Below are positions 34,691-43,128 of a stretch of DNA of 64,000 nt, in pieces. How positions within the stretch are numbered: position 1 is the first letter of the stretch; every line of letters begins with the position of its first letter. Source of the stretch: Rhodococcus sp. 4CII (GTDB lineage: Bacteria; Actinomycetota; Actinomycetes; Mycobacteriales; Mycobacteriaceae); NCBI RefSeq assembly GCF_014256275.1, contig NZ_JACCFE010000002.1, positions 3,638,001 through 3,702,000 on the forward strand, in the 5' to 3' direction. The translations under genes and the position numbers were made by a program. The notes beneath the pieces are model-generated. The model was not told where the DNA came from. It saw nothing but the letters and a program-made list of their open reading frames with translations, and ran no database searches.

Positions 34691-34802
34691 CGGCGTCCAC
34701 GCGCGTTCCGTCCCTTTGTCGTGTCTTCGTTTCCCGGGTTGTACCAGGGGTATCCCGCAGTGAGATGCGCACCCGCGCGAGGATCCGTTCCGAGGAGCAG
34801 AC

Positions 34803-35267
34803 ATGACCGCCCGACGTCTCGTCCATCGCATCGCCGTCGTCGCTCTCCCGGTCGCCGCCACGGCGGCGGTGCTGACCGCGGGCCCGGCCGCTGCCGACCC
34901 ACCCCATCCGTTCGGCGGACCGGCCCTCACCATCGGATGCCCGAACCAGGGCAGCCTGATGTCGTTGACCGCGCTCACCGGGCAGTCCGGCCCGGAGGCC
35001 TCGCCGCCGATCGCCGACGGTGACATCCGCTTCGAATCACACCCCGCCGCGCCGCCGCTCCCCGCGGCCGCGCAGGTCACGGTGGCCTGGGTCAACACCG
35101 ACAGCGGACGTTCCGGAATCGTCAACCTCGGCGGTGTCTACCCCTACCTGTCGGCGACGGTGAACACCGGCGTCGGGAACGTGGTGGCGACGGCGTTCGG
35201 TTCGATCAATCTCGGCAGCAGCCCGATCTGCCAGGCGAACCCGGCGATCGGAACGTTTATCGCGTGA
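34803..35267 (+). CDS. Small secreted protein, unknown function
   Basis: ATG 34803 follows GAGGAGC. The 154-residue product has a signal peptide (about 1-31, ending AAA|DPPHP). The mature part holds two cysteines, GCPNQG near the start and PICQANP near the end, likely disulfide linked, and many small residues with beta-strand look (AQVTVAWVNTDSGRSGIVNLGGVYPYLSATV). No enzyme motif is seen. It resembles the compact secreted proteins common in Rhodococcus and Mycobacterium. Its stop overlaps the converging GlxA gene by 11 bases. Confidence 0.75.
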   Translation: MTARRLVHRIAVVALPVAATAAVLTAGPAAADPPHPFGGPALTIGCPNQGSLMSLTALTGQSGPEASPPIADGDIRFESHPAAPPLPAAAQVTVAWVNTDSGRSGIVNLGGVYPYLSATVNTGVGNVVATAFGSINLGSSPICQANPAIGTFIA

Positions 35268-36228
35268 GTTCGGCCGCGTTGCAGCCGAACCGGCGCCGAT
35301 AGTCTGCGGGCGCGACCCCGACGACCCGGTTGAAGTGGTGACGGAGAAGGGCACCGGACCCGAATCCACTGCGTCTCGAGATCGCCTCGAGACCGAGGTC
35401 GGTGCCCTCGAGTAGCTGTTGCGCGTAGAGCACCCGCTGCGTCGTCAGCCATTTCACCGGAGTGGTGCCCGTCTCGGCCGCGAACTTGCGTGCGAAGGTG
35501 CGGGTCGACATCGAAGCGCGAGCCGCGAGTTCGTCCACGGTGTGCGGCAGCTCGAGGTTGTCGCTCATCCAGGCCATCGTCGCGCTCAGACTGTCCGACG
35601 TGCACGCGACCACCGGTTGCTCGATGAACTGGCGCTGTCCGCCGTCGCGCTGCGGAGGGACGACCATCCGGCGCGCGATCGTGTTGGCCACCGTGGATCC
35701 GAGCTCGCGGCGCACCACGTGCAGGCAGGCGTCGATGCCAGCGGCGGTCCCGGCACTGGTCACCAGGGCACCCTCGTCGACGTACAGGACGTCGGGGTCG
35801 ACCGTCGCGGCCGGGTAGCGGGCGGCCAGTTCCTCGACGTACTCCCAGTGTGTGGTGCAGGTGCGTCCGTCGAGCAGTCCCGCCTCGCCGAGCAGGAACA
35901 CCCCCGAGCAGAGGCTGAGGACGATGGCGTCCGCGTCCGCGGCACCGCGGACTGCGTCGAGCGCCTCGGCGGGGAAGCCGGACGTCACACCCGGCGGCGG
36001 GACCACCACGAGGTCCGCGCCGCGCAGTCCGTCGAGCCCGTGGTCGGCGGTCAGCGTCAGTCCCGGCGTGATCGACGCGAGCGGTTCGCCGGGCCGTACC
36101 CCGCAGATCCGGAAGTCGAACGGCGGAACCCCGTGCCGGGTGCGGTCGATTCCGAACACCTCGCAGACCACACCGAACTCGAACATCGAGACGCGGTCGA
36201 GGACGAGGGTCGCGACCGTGGAGATCAT
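35257..36228 (-). CDS. GlxA family transcriptional regulator (DJ-1/PfpI plus AraC)
   Basis: The 323-residue protein has an N-terminal DJ-1/PfpI-like domain (ATLVLDRVSMFEFGVVCEVFG, LVVVPPPGV, VLSLCSGVFLLGEAGLLDGR with the Cys elbow) and a C-terminal AraC domain (TVDELAARASMSTRTFARKFAAETGTTPVKWL, GLEAISRRSGFGSGALLRHHFNRVVGVAPADYRRRF). Such regulators include GlxA and ArgR types sensing nitrogen or amine compounds. No obvious target lies adjacent. Confidence 0.93.
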   Translation of the reverse strand: MISTVATLVLDRVSMFEFGVVCEVFGIDRTRHGVPPFDFRICGVRPGEPLASITPGLTLTADHGLDGLRGADLVVVPPPGVTSGFPAEALDAVRGAADADAIVLSLCSGVFLLGEAGLLDGRTCTTHWEYVEELAARYPAATVDPDVLYVDEGALVTSAGTAAGIDACLHVVRRELGSTVANTIARRMVVPPQRDGGQRQFIEQPVVACTSDSLSATMAWMSDNLELPHTVDELAARASMSTRTFARKFAAETGTTPVKWLTTQRVLYAQQLLEGTDLGLEAISRRSGFGSGALLRHHFNRVVGVAPADYRRRFGCNAAELTR

Positions 36229-36278
36229 GCCCCCAGTCTAGATGGCGACATCTTGTCGAACCATGTCGAAACGGCCAG

Positions 36279-36869
36279 TCATGCGCGGACCGCGCCGCAG
36301 ATCGACACGAGCGCACGCGCCAGCGTGGCCTGATGCAGCGGGTCGAGACGCTGCTCGGCCGCCACTGCGAGCCCGGCGTCGACGAGAGCCGGCACGCAGT
36401 CCGGACCGGCGAGCACGGTCGCCTGTTCGCGCAACTGCAGGAGGATGTCCGTGTTCTGCCGGTCGATCACCGGGCGAACCTCCGTCAGGTCGGGCCGGAC
36501 CGTCGGCGCCGCGCCGGGCGCGACCGTCCACCAGGCGAAGAGCGCCCGCTGCACGTCCTTGTTGGCCTCGATCTGGTCCCGGAAGATCTGCTGCACCCGC
36601 GCGGTGCTCAGCCCCTCGTCGGCCGCCTGCGCCGTCACCGCGCCCAGGACCTGTGCCTCGCGCGCGGGATCGTCGATGGGCGACGGCGTGCCCCATTTGG
36701 CCGAGGCGACCGTGTCCGCCGTGGCGAGGCGAAGGGACACGGCCAGGGCGATCGGCTGCAGTGGCCGGGTTTCCGCGCTCGCGGGTGCGGTGCCTGCGGC
36801 CGTCAGTATCCCGAGCAACACGACGGCGACGGCCGCGCGACGGACGAGTGCGGGCCGGACCGTGGTCAT
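36279..36869 (-). CDS. Secreted chorismate mutase (AroQ-gamma type)
   Basis: ATG 36869 gives 196 residues with a signal peptide (VVLLGILTAAGTAPASA|ET). The mature, all-helical part shows the AroQ pattern: ALAVSLRLATADTVASAKW (Arg, Lys of the active site), DPAREAQVLGAVTAQAADEGL, FRDQIEANKDVQRALFAWW, and two cysteines (DCVPAL, SICGAV) that may pair. This matches secreted *MtCM (Rv1885c). It turns chorismate into prephenate outside the cytosol; the purpose is unknown. Its neighbour is the siderophore-interacting protein 19 bases upstream, so they may be cotranscribed. Confidence 0.87.
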   Translation of the reverse strand: MTTVRPALVRRAAVAVVLLGILTAAGTAPASAETRPLQPIALAVSLRLATADTVASAKWGTPSPIDDPAREAQVLGAVTAQAADEGLSTARVQQIFRDQIEANKDVQRALFAWWTVAPGAAPTVRPDLTEVRPVIDRQNTDILLQLREQATVLAGPDCVPALVDAGLAVAAEQRLDPLHQATLARALVSICGAVRA

Positions 36870-36888
36870 GATGCGAGTGTAGGGCCGG

Positions 36889-37722
36889 TCAGTCGTCCAG
36901 CCCGGCCAGTCCGCGTTTCCAGTATCCGGTGAACAGCGACTCCATCCGGTCCCGGCTCCACGCGCGCAAAGGCTTGATCTCGGTCGCCTCACCGGCCGCG
37001 AACAGGAACGCGCGGCCCTCGGGCAGCGCGAGCGACTGCACCGTCGACGCCAGGGCAGACGCACTGCCGTCGCGGACGAGCCACGTCACGTCCACGTTCT
37101 CGCGCGCGGCCAGCGGGTAGGCGTGCTCGACGGCGTCGTCCGTCTCGATCACGACGTGCGCCGAGACGTCGGCCGGGGACTCGTCGAGCCATCGCGCGAC
37201 CGCCGGCAGCGCGGTGGAATCGACCGCGAACACGTAGTGGTCGAAGGTGTGCGCGAACGCCTTCGCGCCGGGCGGGCCGGCGATGGTCACCTCGTCGCCG
37301 AGCTCGACCGTCGTCGCCCACGAGGATGCGAGCCCGCCGTCGTGCAGCACGAAGTCCAGGTCGAGTTCGCGGGCGTCGGCGTCATAGCGTCGGGCGGTGT
37401 ATTTCCGGGTGGTCGGGAGCGGTCGCGGCCAGTCGAGCATCATCGCGTCGTTCGCCACCGGGAGGCGACGGGTGCCGTCCGGATCGGGGAACACGATCTT
37501 GACGTGATCGTCGGCCTGGTAGGTGTGGAAACCGTCGAGGCCGGGGCCGCCGATCGTCAGGCGCAGCATGCGGGGGGTGACGTACTCGCGGGCACGGACC
37601 GCGACCGTGCGAACTCCGATCGGGTAGCCGATTCGGGCGGTTCCGTCCCCCGTCCGGTGGTGGGATTCGACGCGCCTGCGCGGGTCGAGACGGTCACGGG
37701 CTCCGGGATCGAGTGCGGTCAT
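36889..37722 (-). CDS. Siderophore-interacting FAD-dependent reductase
   Basis: From ATG 37722 the product has 277 residues; the frame continues upstream through the tRNA-Ala gene and is not coding there. The FAD domain has RLTIGGPGLDGF, the Arg-Lys-Tyr-Thr motif (TTRKYTARRYD) and the family Asp-Phe-Val-Leu-His strand, followed by GPPGAKAFA. The C-terminal NAD-binding SIP domain ends in GEATEIKPLRAW and the characteristic GYWKRGLAG. It releases iron from ferric siderophores by reduction. A strong IdeR-type box sits just before the start, so iron repression is likely. Confidence 0.93.
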   Translation of the reverse strand: MTALDPGARDRLDPRRRVESHHRTGDGTARIGYPIGVRTVAVRAREYVTPRMLRLTIGGPGLDGFHTYQADDHVKIVFPDPDGTRRLPVANDAMMLDWPRPLPTTRKYTARRYDADARELDLDFVLHDGGLASSWATTVELGDEVTIAGPPGAKAFAHTFDHYVFAVDSTALPAVARWLDESPADVSAHVVIETDDAVEHAYPLAARENVDVTWLVRDGSASALASTVQSLALPEGRAFLFAAGEATEIKPLRAWSRDRMESLFTGYWKRGLAGLDD

Positions 37723-37727
37723 GAAAG

Positions 37728-37746
37728 TAAGGGTAGCCTCACTCAA
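37728..37746 (-). promoter_or_regulatory. IdeR/DtxR-type iron box
   Basis: TAAGGGTAGCCTCACTCAA agrees at 14 of 19 positions with the iron box TTAGGTTAGCCTAACCTAA, including the central GTAGCCT-like core. It ends 6 bases from the ATG of the siderophore-interacting protein, a repressing location. Confidence 0.7.
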
Positions 37747-37817
37747 AGCTGGTCCACGCAGCAGTGTGCCCCGGACTCTTCCGAATCCGGGGCACACTGT
37801 TTCTGTATTCGTAATTG

Positions 37818-37890
37818 TGGAGCCTAGGAGATTCGAACTCCTGACATCTGCCTTGCAAAGGCAGCGCTCTACCAACTGAGCTAAGGCCCC
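37818..37890 (-). tRNA. tRNA-Ala (TGC)
   Basis: On the minus strand GGGGCCT pairs with AGGCTCC, D arm TAGCTCAGTTGGTAGAGC, anticodon stem CTGCC/GGCAG around TTTGCAA (anticodon TGC), T arm AGGAGTTCGAATCTCCT. 73 bases; CCA not encoded. Confidence 0.96.
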
Positions 37891-37982
37891 GTTACCTCGT
37901 GCCACACCTCGTTGCCACGCAGCAACTTGGTCAGTCCGATTGCCACCAGCACTCCGGCTCCTACGAACAGGAGGACCTTCAT
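37881..37982 (-). CDS. 33-residue membrane ORF, DLW-39-like
   Basis: ATG 37982 follows GAAAGG. The product begins MKVLLFVGAGVLVAIGLTKLL (one membrane helix) and ends RGNEVWHEVTGP. The basic-Trp-rich ending resembles the DLWTEATD tail of the DLW-39 small-protein family, which sits beside tRNA-Ile/tRNA-Ala near gyrA in actinobacteria. The stop (TAG) uses bases of the tRNA-Ala acceptor and D-arm start, so the last 10 bases are shared. Assignment is by recalled resemblance and location. Confidence 0.65.
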   Translation of the reverse strand: MKVLLFVGAGVLVAIGLTKLLRGNEVWHEVTGP

Positions 37983-38009
37983 GCGAATGACCTTTCACCG
38001 GCACAGGAG

Positions 38010-38083
38010 TGGGCCTAGGAGGACTTGAACCTCCGACCTCTTCGTTATCAGCGAAGCGCTCTAACCGCCTGAGCTATAGGCCC
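38010..38083 (-). tRNA. tRNA-Ile (GAT)
   Basis: Acceptor GGGCCTA pairs with TAGGCCC, anticodon stem CTTCG/CGAAG around CTGATAA (anticodon GAT), T arm GGAGGTTCAAGTCCTCC. 74 bases, discriminator A. It precedes tRNA-Ala in transcription, the usual order after gyrA. Confidence 0.96.
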
Positions 38084-38141
38084 CTGAAGTCTGGAAACTC
38101 GCCTTACACAGTTCCCTGAACCGAGTCGGAAGATTACCCCA

Positions 38142-38171
38142 CCGGACCGGCAAGTACCAAAACCGGTCCGG
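38142..38171 (-). terminator. Terminator after the DUF3566 gene
   Basis: CCGGACCGG (38142-38150) and CCGGTCCGG (38163-38171) form a 9-pair stem with a 12-base loop, 44 bases past the stop of the gyrA operon. Confidence 0.65.
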
Positions 38172-38214
38172 CGAGACGCTCTTTTCCCAGCTCAGCCATC
38201 GTGCTTTTCCGCGC

Positions 38215-39603
38215 TCAGTCCCGATCCGCGAGCGTCACTTCGACGCCACCGACGAGGTCGGAACACAGGTTGTAGATGAACGCGCCGATGGTCGCGAGTG
38301 CGGTGAACAACACCATGTTCGCGAGTCCGATTACGGCGGCGTAGCCGAAGACCTGCCCGGCCGTCACGAGGCCGTCAGAGCTCGACTCGGCGACGATGTC
38401 GGTGAAGGCACTGTTCAGCCGGTCCCACACGCCCATCCCGTCCAGAACGACGTACAGCAGGCCGACGGCCACCATCCACACGAAGAACAGCGACACCGAG
38501 ATGACGGACGAGATCTTCAGCGTCGACCACGGGTCGATCTTGCGGACCTGCACCGTCGCGCGGAGCGCCTCGCCCTCCTCGACCCGCTGCGGGGCCACCG
38601 CCACCTTGGGCTGCTGTCCCGTCGGCGCCGCCCCGGGCAGCGGATGCTTGGCCTCGGAGAGGTCCGGCATGTCCTTGGGAAGCACGTCGCGGTTGATGTG
38701 CCGGGTGGGTCCGTCGATCGCGGACGCCTTCGCCTTGGCGGATTCCCGCTGCGTGACGGCACCGGCCGCAGCCGCGCCGGAGACCGCACCGACAGCGGTT
38801 GTGGCGGCCGACGAGGACGGGCGGGTCTGCGACTCCTGCTTCGGCGCGGACTGACCGTTCACCGGCTTCTGTGCGGGCGATTTCTGCGTGGGCACGGCCT
38901 GGGTGGGGACACCGGCGTTCGGTGCGCCCTGCGGCCGCTGACCCTGAGTGCCCTGCTGACTCCGAGTGCCCTGGCTGGGCGACTTCTGCGTCGGCGCCGT
39001 CTGGACGTCCGGACCGCCGGCAGCCTTCGCTGCGGCAGCACCGGCGGCACCCGCCGCGGCAGCCGTGCCCGCGGCGGCCGCCGGGTTCGGTTGACCCTCC
39101 GTGCGCGGGCCCTGCTTGGCCCCGCCCTGCAGCGGCCGTTTCAGGTTGGTCTGCGGCTCCCGCTGCATTCCCCGCTGCCACGGCGGCGCCTGATTTCCCC
39201 GGGACTCGGTGGGCGCACCACCCGCGGGCGCCCGGTTACCGGGAGCCTGCTGCGGCGGGCCCTGGTGCCCGGGAGTGTGTGGAGTCGGAGCGTGCCCCTG
39301 CTGCGGGGACGGCACCGGCCGGCCCTGCGGGGTCTGCGTGCGCGGACCCTGGTGCTGGGGCGTCGACGGAGACCGGGCCGGATCGGCCGGTCTCGCGTCG
39401 GGAGCACTGCCCGGCCGGGCAGCCGGCCCTGCCGGAGCGGGGCCACGACCGGTGGACGCCTGCGGCCCCTGCGGCGCCGAACCCTGCTGCGGGTTCGGTC
39501 GCGCAGACCCGTTCTGCGGGGTGCGGGTGGCCTGCTTGTCGGTCGTCGACCCGGCGGAACCCGGATTCGGCCGGTCACTGCCTGGCTGGTTGGGAGTGCT
39601 CAC
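38215..39603 (-). CDS. DUF3566 membrane protein with long Pro/Gln-rich N-terminus
   Basis: GTG 39603 touches the gyrA stop by one base. Of 462 residues, the first 340 or so are disordered and rich in Pro, Gln, Gly and Ala (for example GSAPQGPQASTGRGPAPAG, TPHTPGHQGPPQQAPG). The C-terminal 110 residues are DUF3566: two membrane helices (ISSVISVSLFFVWMVAVGLLYVV and VIGLANMVLFTALATIGAFIYNL). The homologue Rv0007 also follows gyrA and is shorter (about 300). Function unknown. The extra length is all in the disordered part. Confidence 0.9.
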   Translation of the reverse strand: MSTPNQPGSDRPNPGSAGSTTDKQATRTPQNGSARPNPQQGSAPQGPQASTGRGPAPAGPAARPGSAPDARPADPARSPSTPQHQGPRTQTPQGRPVPSPQQGHAPTPHTPGHQGPPQQAPGNRAPAGGAPTESRGNQAPPWQRGMQREPQTNLKRPLQGGAKQGPRTEGQPNPAAAAGTAAAAGAAGAAAAKAAGGPDVQTAPTQKSPSQGTRSQQGTQGQRPQGAPNAGVPTQAVPTQKSPAQKPVNGQSAPKQESQTRPSSSAATTAVGAVSGAAAAGAVTQRESAKAKASAIDGPTRHINRDVLPKDMPDLSEAKHPLPGAAPTGQQPKVAVAPQRVEEGEALRATVQVRKIDPWSTLKISSVISVSLFFVWMVAVGLLYVVLDGMGVWDRLNSAFTDIVAESSSDGLVTAGQVFGYAAVIGLANMVLFTALATIGAFIYNLCSDLVGGVEVTLADRD

Positions 39604-42125
39604 TAGGACTCCTTAGCTCCTTTGCCGCTGCTCTCGGCGTTGTCATCGGTCTCGTCCGGTTCGTCGGCATTGCGCGCGATCGCGAGCAGGTTGTCGCCTT
39701 CCCCGAGGTTCATCAAACGGACGCCCTTGGTCTGGCGACCGGCCTTGCGGACCTGCCTGGCGGCGGTGCGGATGACGCCACCGCCCGACGTGATCGCGTA
39801 GAGCTCGTCGTCGTCGTTCACGATGAGCGCTCCGACCAGGGTGCCACGTTTCTTGTCGTATTGAATCGTGAGCACACCCTTTCCGCCGCGTCCCTGGACC
39901 GGGTAGTCCTCCATGCCGGTGCGCTTCGAGTAGCCGCCCGACGTCGCCACCAGCAGGTAGGTCCCTTCCCGCACCACGTTCAGCGACAGCAGTTCGTCGT
40001 CGCCGTTGAATCGCATGCCCTGGACACCGGACGTGGCGCGACCCATCGGACGCAGCGCCTCGTCGGTCGCGGAGAACCGGATCGACTGTCCCTGTGCAGA
40101 GACGAGCAGCAGGTCGTCGTCGGAGGAGCAGAGCACCGCGCCCACCAGTTCGTCCTCGCCGCGCAGGTTGATCGCGACGATGCCGCCGCTGCGGTTCGAG
40201 TCGAAGTCGGTGAGCTTCGACTTCTTCACCAGGCCGTTGCGGGTGGCGAGAACGAGGTAGGGGGCGTCCTCGTACGTCTTGATCTGGATGACGCTCTGGA
40301 TGCGCTCGTCGGGCTGGAACGCGAGCAGGTTGGCCACGTGCTGCCCGCGCGCCGTGCGGCTCGCTTCCGGCAGCTCGTAGGCCTTGGCCCGGTACACGCG
40401 GCCCTTCGTCGTGAAGAACAGCAGCCAGTCGTGCGTGGAGCTGACGAAGAAGTGCGACACGATGTCGTCCTGCTTCAGCCCGGCGCCCTGCACACCCTTG
40501 CCGCCGCGCTTCTGCGAGCGGTACAGGTCGGTCTTGGTGCGCTTGGCGTAGCCGGTCTCGGTGATCGTGACGACCACGTCCTCGCGCGCGATCAGATCCT
40601 CGTCGGCCACGTCACCGTCGGCCGCGATGATGCGGGTGCGGCGGTCGTCGCCGTGCTTGTCGACGATTTCCTTCAGCTCGTCGCGGACGATCCGGCGCTG
40701 ACGCTCCGGCTTCTCGAGGATGTCCTTGAGGTCGGCGATCTCCCGCTCGATCTCGGCGAGTTCGTCGATGATCTTCTGCCGCTCGAGAGCGGCGAGGCGA
40801 CGCAGCTGCATCGCCAGGATCGCGTCGGCCTGGATCTCGTCGACCGTGAGGAGCTCGATCAGGCCCGCACGGGCGATGTCGACGGTCTGCGACGCCCGGA
40901 TCAGGGCGATGACCTCGTCGAGGGCGTCGAGCGCCTTGACCAGTCCGCGCAGGATGTGAGCGCGTTCCTCGGCCTTGCGAAGCAGGTACTCGGTGCGCCT
41001 GCGGATGACCTCGACCTGGTGGGCGACGTAGAGCCGGATCATCTGGTCGAGGCGCAGGGTGCGCGGCACGCCGTCGACGATGGACAGCATGTTGCAACCG
41101 AAGCTGGTCTGCAGCTGCGTGTGCTTGTACAGGTTGTTGAGCACGACCTTCGCGACCGCGTCACGCTTGACGGTGACGACGATGCGCATGCCCGCACGGT
41201 CCGAGGACTCGTCGTGGATGTCGGAGATGCCGGCGATCTTCGCGTCCCGCACCTGCTCGGCGATGGACGTGATCAGGTTGTCGGGGTTCACCTGGTACGG
41301 CAGTTCGGTGATGACGATCGTGGTGCGCCCCTTGGCGTCCTCCTCGATCTCCACGACGCCGCGCATGCGGACCGAACCGCGTCCGGTGGTGTAGGCATCG
41401 TGGATGCCCTGACCACCGACGATCAGGCCGTGCGTCGGGAAGTCGGGACCCTTCACGCGTTCCATGACCGCGGTGAGGGTGGATTCCTCGTCGGCTTCCC
41501 AGTTGTCGAGGGCCCAGTAGATGGCCTCGGCGACCTCACCCAGGTTGTGCGGCGGGATGTTGGTGGCCATACCGACGGCGATGCCGCCGGAGCCATTGAT
41601 CAACAGGTTGGGGATACGGCTGGGGAGAACTGACGGTTCCTGTGTACGACCGTCGTAGTTCGGCGTGAAATCGACCGTCTCGTGGTCGATCTCCCGGAGC
41701 ATTTCCATGGCGAGCGGAGTCAGCCGGCACTCGGTGTACCGCATGGCGGCGGCGCCGTCATTGCCGCGGGAACCGAAATTGCCCTGACCGTCGACGAGCG
41801 GGTACCGCAGCGACCACGGCTGGGCCATGCGGACGAGGGTGTCGTAGATCGAGGAGTCACCGTGCGGGTGGTAGTTACCCATCGTCTCGGCGACCGGTCG
41901 CGCAGACTTCACATAACCGCGGTCGGGCCGGTACCCGTTGTCGTACATCGCGTACAGAACACGGCGGTGCACCGGCTTGAGGCCGTCCCGCACGTCGGGC
42001 AGCGCACGACCCACGATCACGCTCATCGCGTAATCGATGTAGCTGCTCTGCATCTCCTGCTGAATGTCGACGGGCTCGATGCGGTCGTGCCCCGGTCCCT
42101 CCGGCGGCAACGTTGTGTCAGTCAT
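39603..42125 (-). CDS. gyrA: DNA gyrase subunit A
   Basis: The 840-residue breakage-reunion subunit has the winged-helix core with catalytic Tyr130 (AAAMRYTECRLT), the coiled coil (about 350-500) and a six-bladed C-terminal pinwheel with the GyrA box QKRGGKG (about 525-540). The quinolone region HPHGDSSIYDTLVRMAQ carries Ser91, Ser92 and Asp95, equivalent to Mycobacterium positions 90, 91 and 94. It introduces negative supercoils with GyrB. The C-terminus has an acidic tail (DEPDETDDNAESSG). Unlike Mycobacterium, gyrB is not adjacent upstream. Confidence 0.98.
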   Translation of the reverse strand: MTDTTLPPEGPGHDRIEPVDIQQEMQSSYIDYAMSVIVGRALPDVRDGLKPVHRRVLYAMYDNGYRPDRGYVKSARPVAETMGNYHPHGDSSIYDTLVRMAQPWSLRYPLVDGQGNFGSRGNDGAAAMRYTECRLTPLAMEMLREIDHETVDFTPNYDGRTQEPSVLPSRIPNLLINGSGGIAVGMATNIPPHNLGEVAEAIYWALDNWEADEESTLTAVMERVKGPDFPTHGLIVGGQGIHDAYTTGRGSVRMRGVVEIEEDAKGRTTIVITELPYQVNPDNLITSIAEQVRDAKIAGISDIHDESSDRAGMRIVVTVKRDAVAKVVLNNLYKHTQLQTSFGCNMLSIVDGVPRTLRLDQMIRLYVAHQVEVIRRRTEYLLRKAEERAHILRGLVKALDALDEVIALIRASQTVDIARAGLIELLTVDEIQADAILAMQLRRLAALERQKIIDELAEIEREIADLKDILEKPERQRRIVRDELKEIVDKHGDDRRTRIIAADGDVADEDLIAREDVVVTITETGYAKRTKTDLYRSQKRGGKGVQGAGLKQDDIVSHFFVSSTHDWLLFFTTKGRVYRAKAYELPEASRTARGQHVANLLAFQPDERIQSVIQIKTYEDAPYLVLATRNGLVKKSKLTDFDSNRSGGIVAINLRGEDELVGAVLCSSDDDLLLVSAQGQSIRFSATDEALRPMGRATSGVQGMRFNGDDELLSLNVVREGTYLLVATSGGYSKRTGMEDYPVQGRGGKGVLTIQYDKKRGTLVGALIVNDDDELYAITSGGGVIRTAARQVRKAGRQTKGVRLMNLGEGDNLLAIARNADEPDETDDNAESSGKGAKES

Positions 42126-42275
42126 GAGCTCCTTCTTCTACTCGGCTTGACGTCTCCTCGCGGACGAGCGGTCCTGCACGACGTCGCGCAACCACCCGAG
42201 TCTATAGGTGCAGGTCAGCTGTGAGGCGGAAGGACTCGGGTGCGCCGAGGAATCGGTGCCTCGAGAGTTGCCCGA

Positions 42276-43118
42276 TTACCGGAGTTCGAGCTCTCTGCCC
42301 CGAGATTCGGCGGCGAGCGATTCCGCCGCGAGCATGTCGGCCTCGAGCTCTAGTTCGGCGGCCACGCGGTCGGGGGCCATCAGCAGCGCCGTGATGGGGA
42401 TGGTCACCACGAGCATGCCGAGCACGAAGACGGGGAACAGGATCGAGAACACCTCGAGTCCGTCCGGGCGCGCCACGGCCGGGTCGACGGTGGCGCTCAG
42501 CCCGAACACCCCGGTGTAATGCATGGCGACCAGTCCGACCGCCACGACCACCGATGCGATCAGACGGAGCGTGCGGGATTCGAGGGCCGAGATCGACCAC
42601 ATGATTCCGGCTCCCACCAGCAGGCCGATCAGCGACGCGGCGGCGGTGTACAGGGGGTCGGAGTCCACCGAGCCCTGGATCTCGAGGGAGGCGACGATCG
42701 CGAGGTGCATGCCGGCGAAACCGACGGCGAGGAGCACCGCACCGCCGGCGAGGCGGCCCATCTCCACCGACGAGTTCGGCATCCGGTGTTTCGTCGGCGG
42801 CGGGCTGACCATCAGCAACGCCACCGCGGCGGCCGCGACGGGCACCACGAACGAGATCACGATCCACAGGACGTCGTAACGCACCACGCTGCCGTACACC
42901 TCGAACCCGACCATCGCGATGTAGTGCGGCAGCCAGGCGCCGATACCCCCGATCGACAACGCGCCCCACCCCAGCCAGAGATACCGCTGCCGCGGGTTCG
43001 GTGCGATCACCGCCTTGCGGGCGGCGGCGATACCGACGAAGACGCCGATGAACGCCGTGACCGCGGCGAGGGCGGCGATCCAGGTGCCCATGGAGAAGTG
43101 CTGCAAGTCGTCCGACAT
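42276..43118 (-). CDS. MHYT-domain integral membrane protein
   Basis: The 280-residue protein has about seven membrane helices and three MHYT-type repeats, at LPHYIAM, MHLAIVAS and MHYTGVFG, each inside a helix. The MHYT domain is thought to bind metal (copper) and sense small gases such as oxygen, CO or NO. No GGDEF or EAL domain follows, only an acidic cytoplasmic tail (AAELELEADMLAAESLAAESRGREL). It lies 10 bases after the conservon GTPase and likely belongs to that operon. Confidence 0.92.
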   Translation of the reverse strand: MSDDLQHFSMGTWIAALAAVTAFIGVFVGIAAARKAVIAPNPRQRYLWLGWGALSIGGIGAWLPHYIAMVGFEVYGSVVRYDVLWIVISFVVPVAAAAVALLMVSPPPTKHRMPNSSVEMGRLAGGAVLLAVGFAGMHLAIVASLEIQGSVDSDPLYTAAASLIGLLVGAGIMWSISALESRTLRLIASVVVAVGLVAMHYTGVFGLSATVDPAVARPDGLEVFSILFPVFVLGMLVVTIPITALLMAPDRVAAELELEADMLAAESLAAESRGRELELR

Positions 43119-43128
43119 GTTCGAATCC

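Noticed and set aside
38799..41633. 944-residue open frame antisense to gyrA and the DUF3566 gene
   Set aside because: It spans two real genes and lacks domains.
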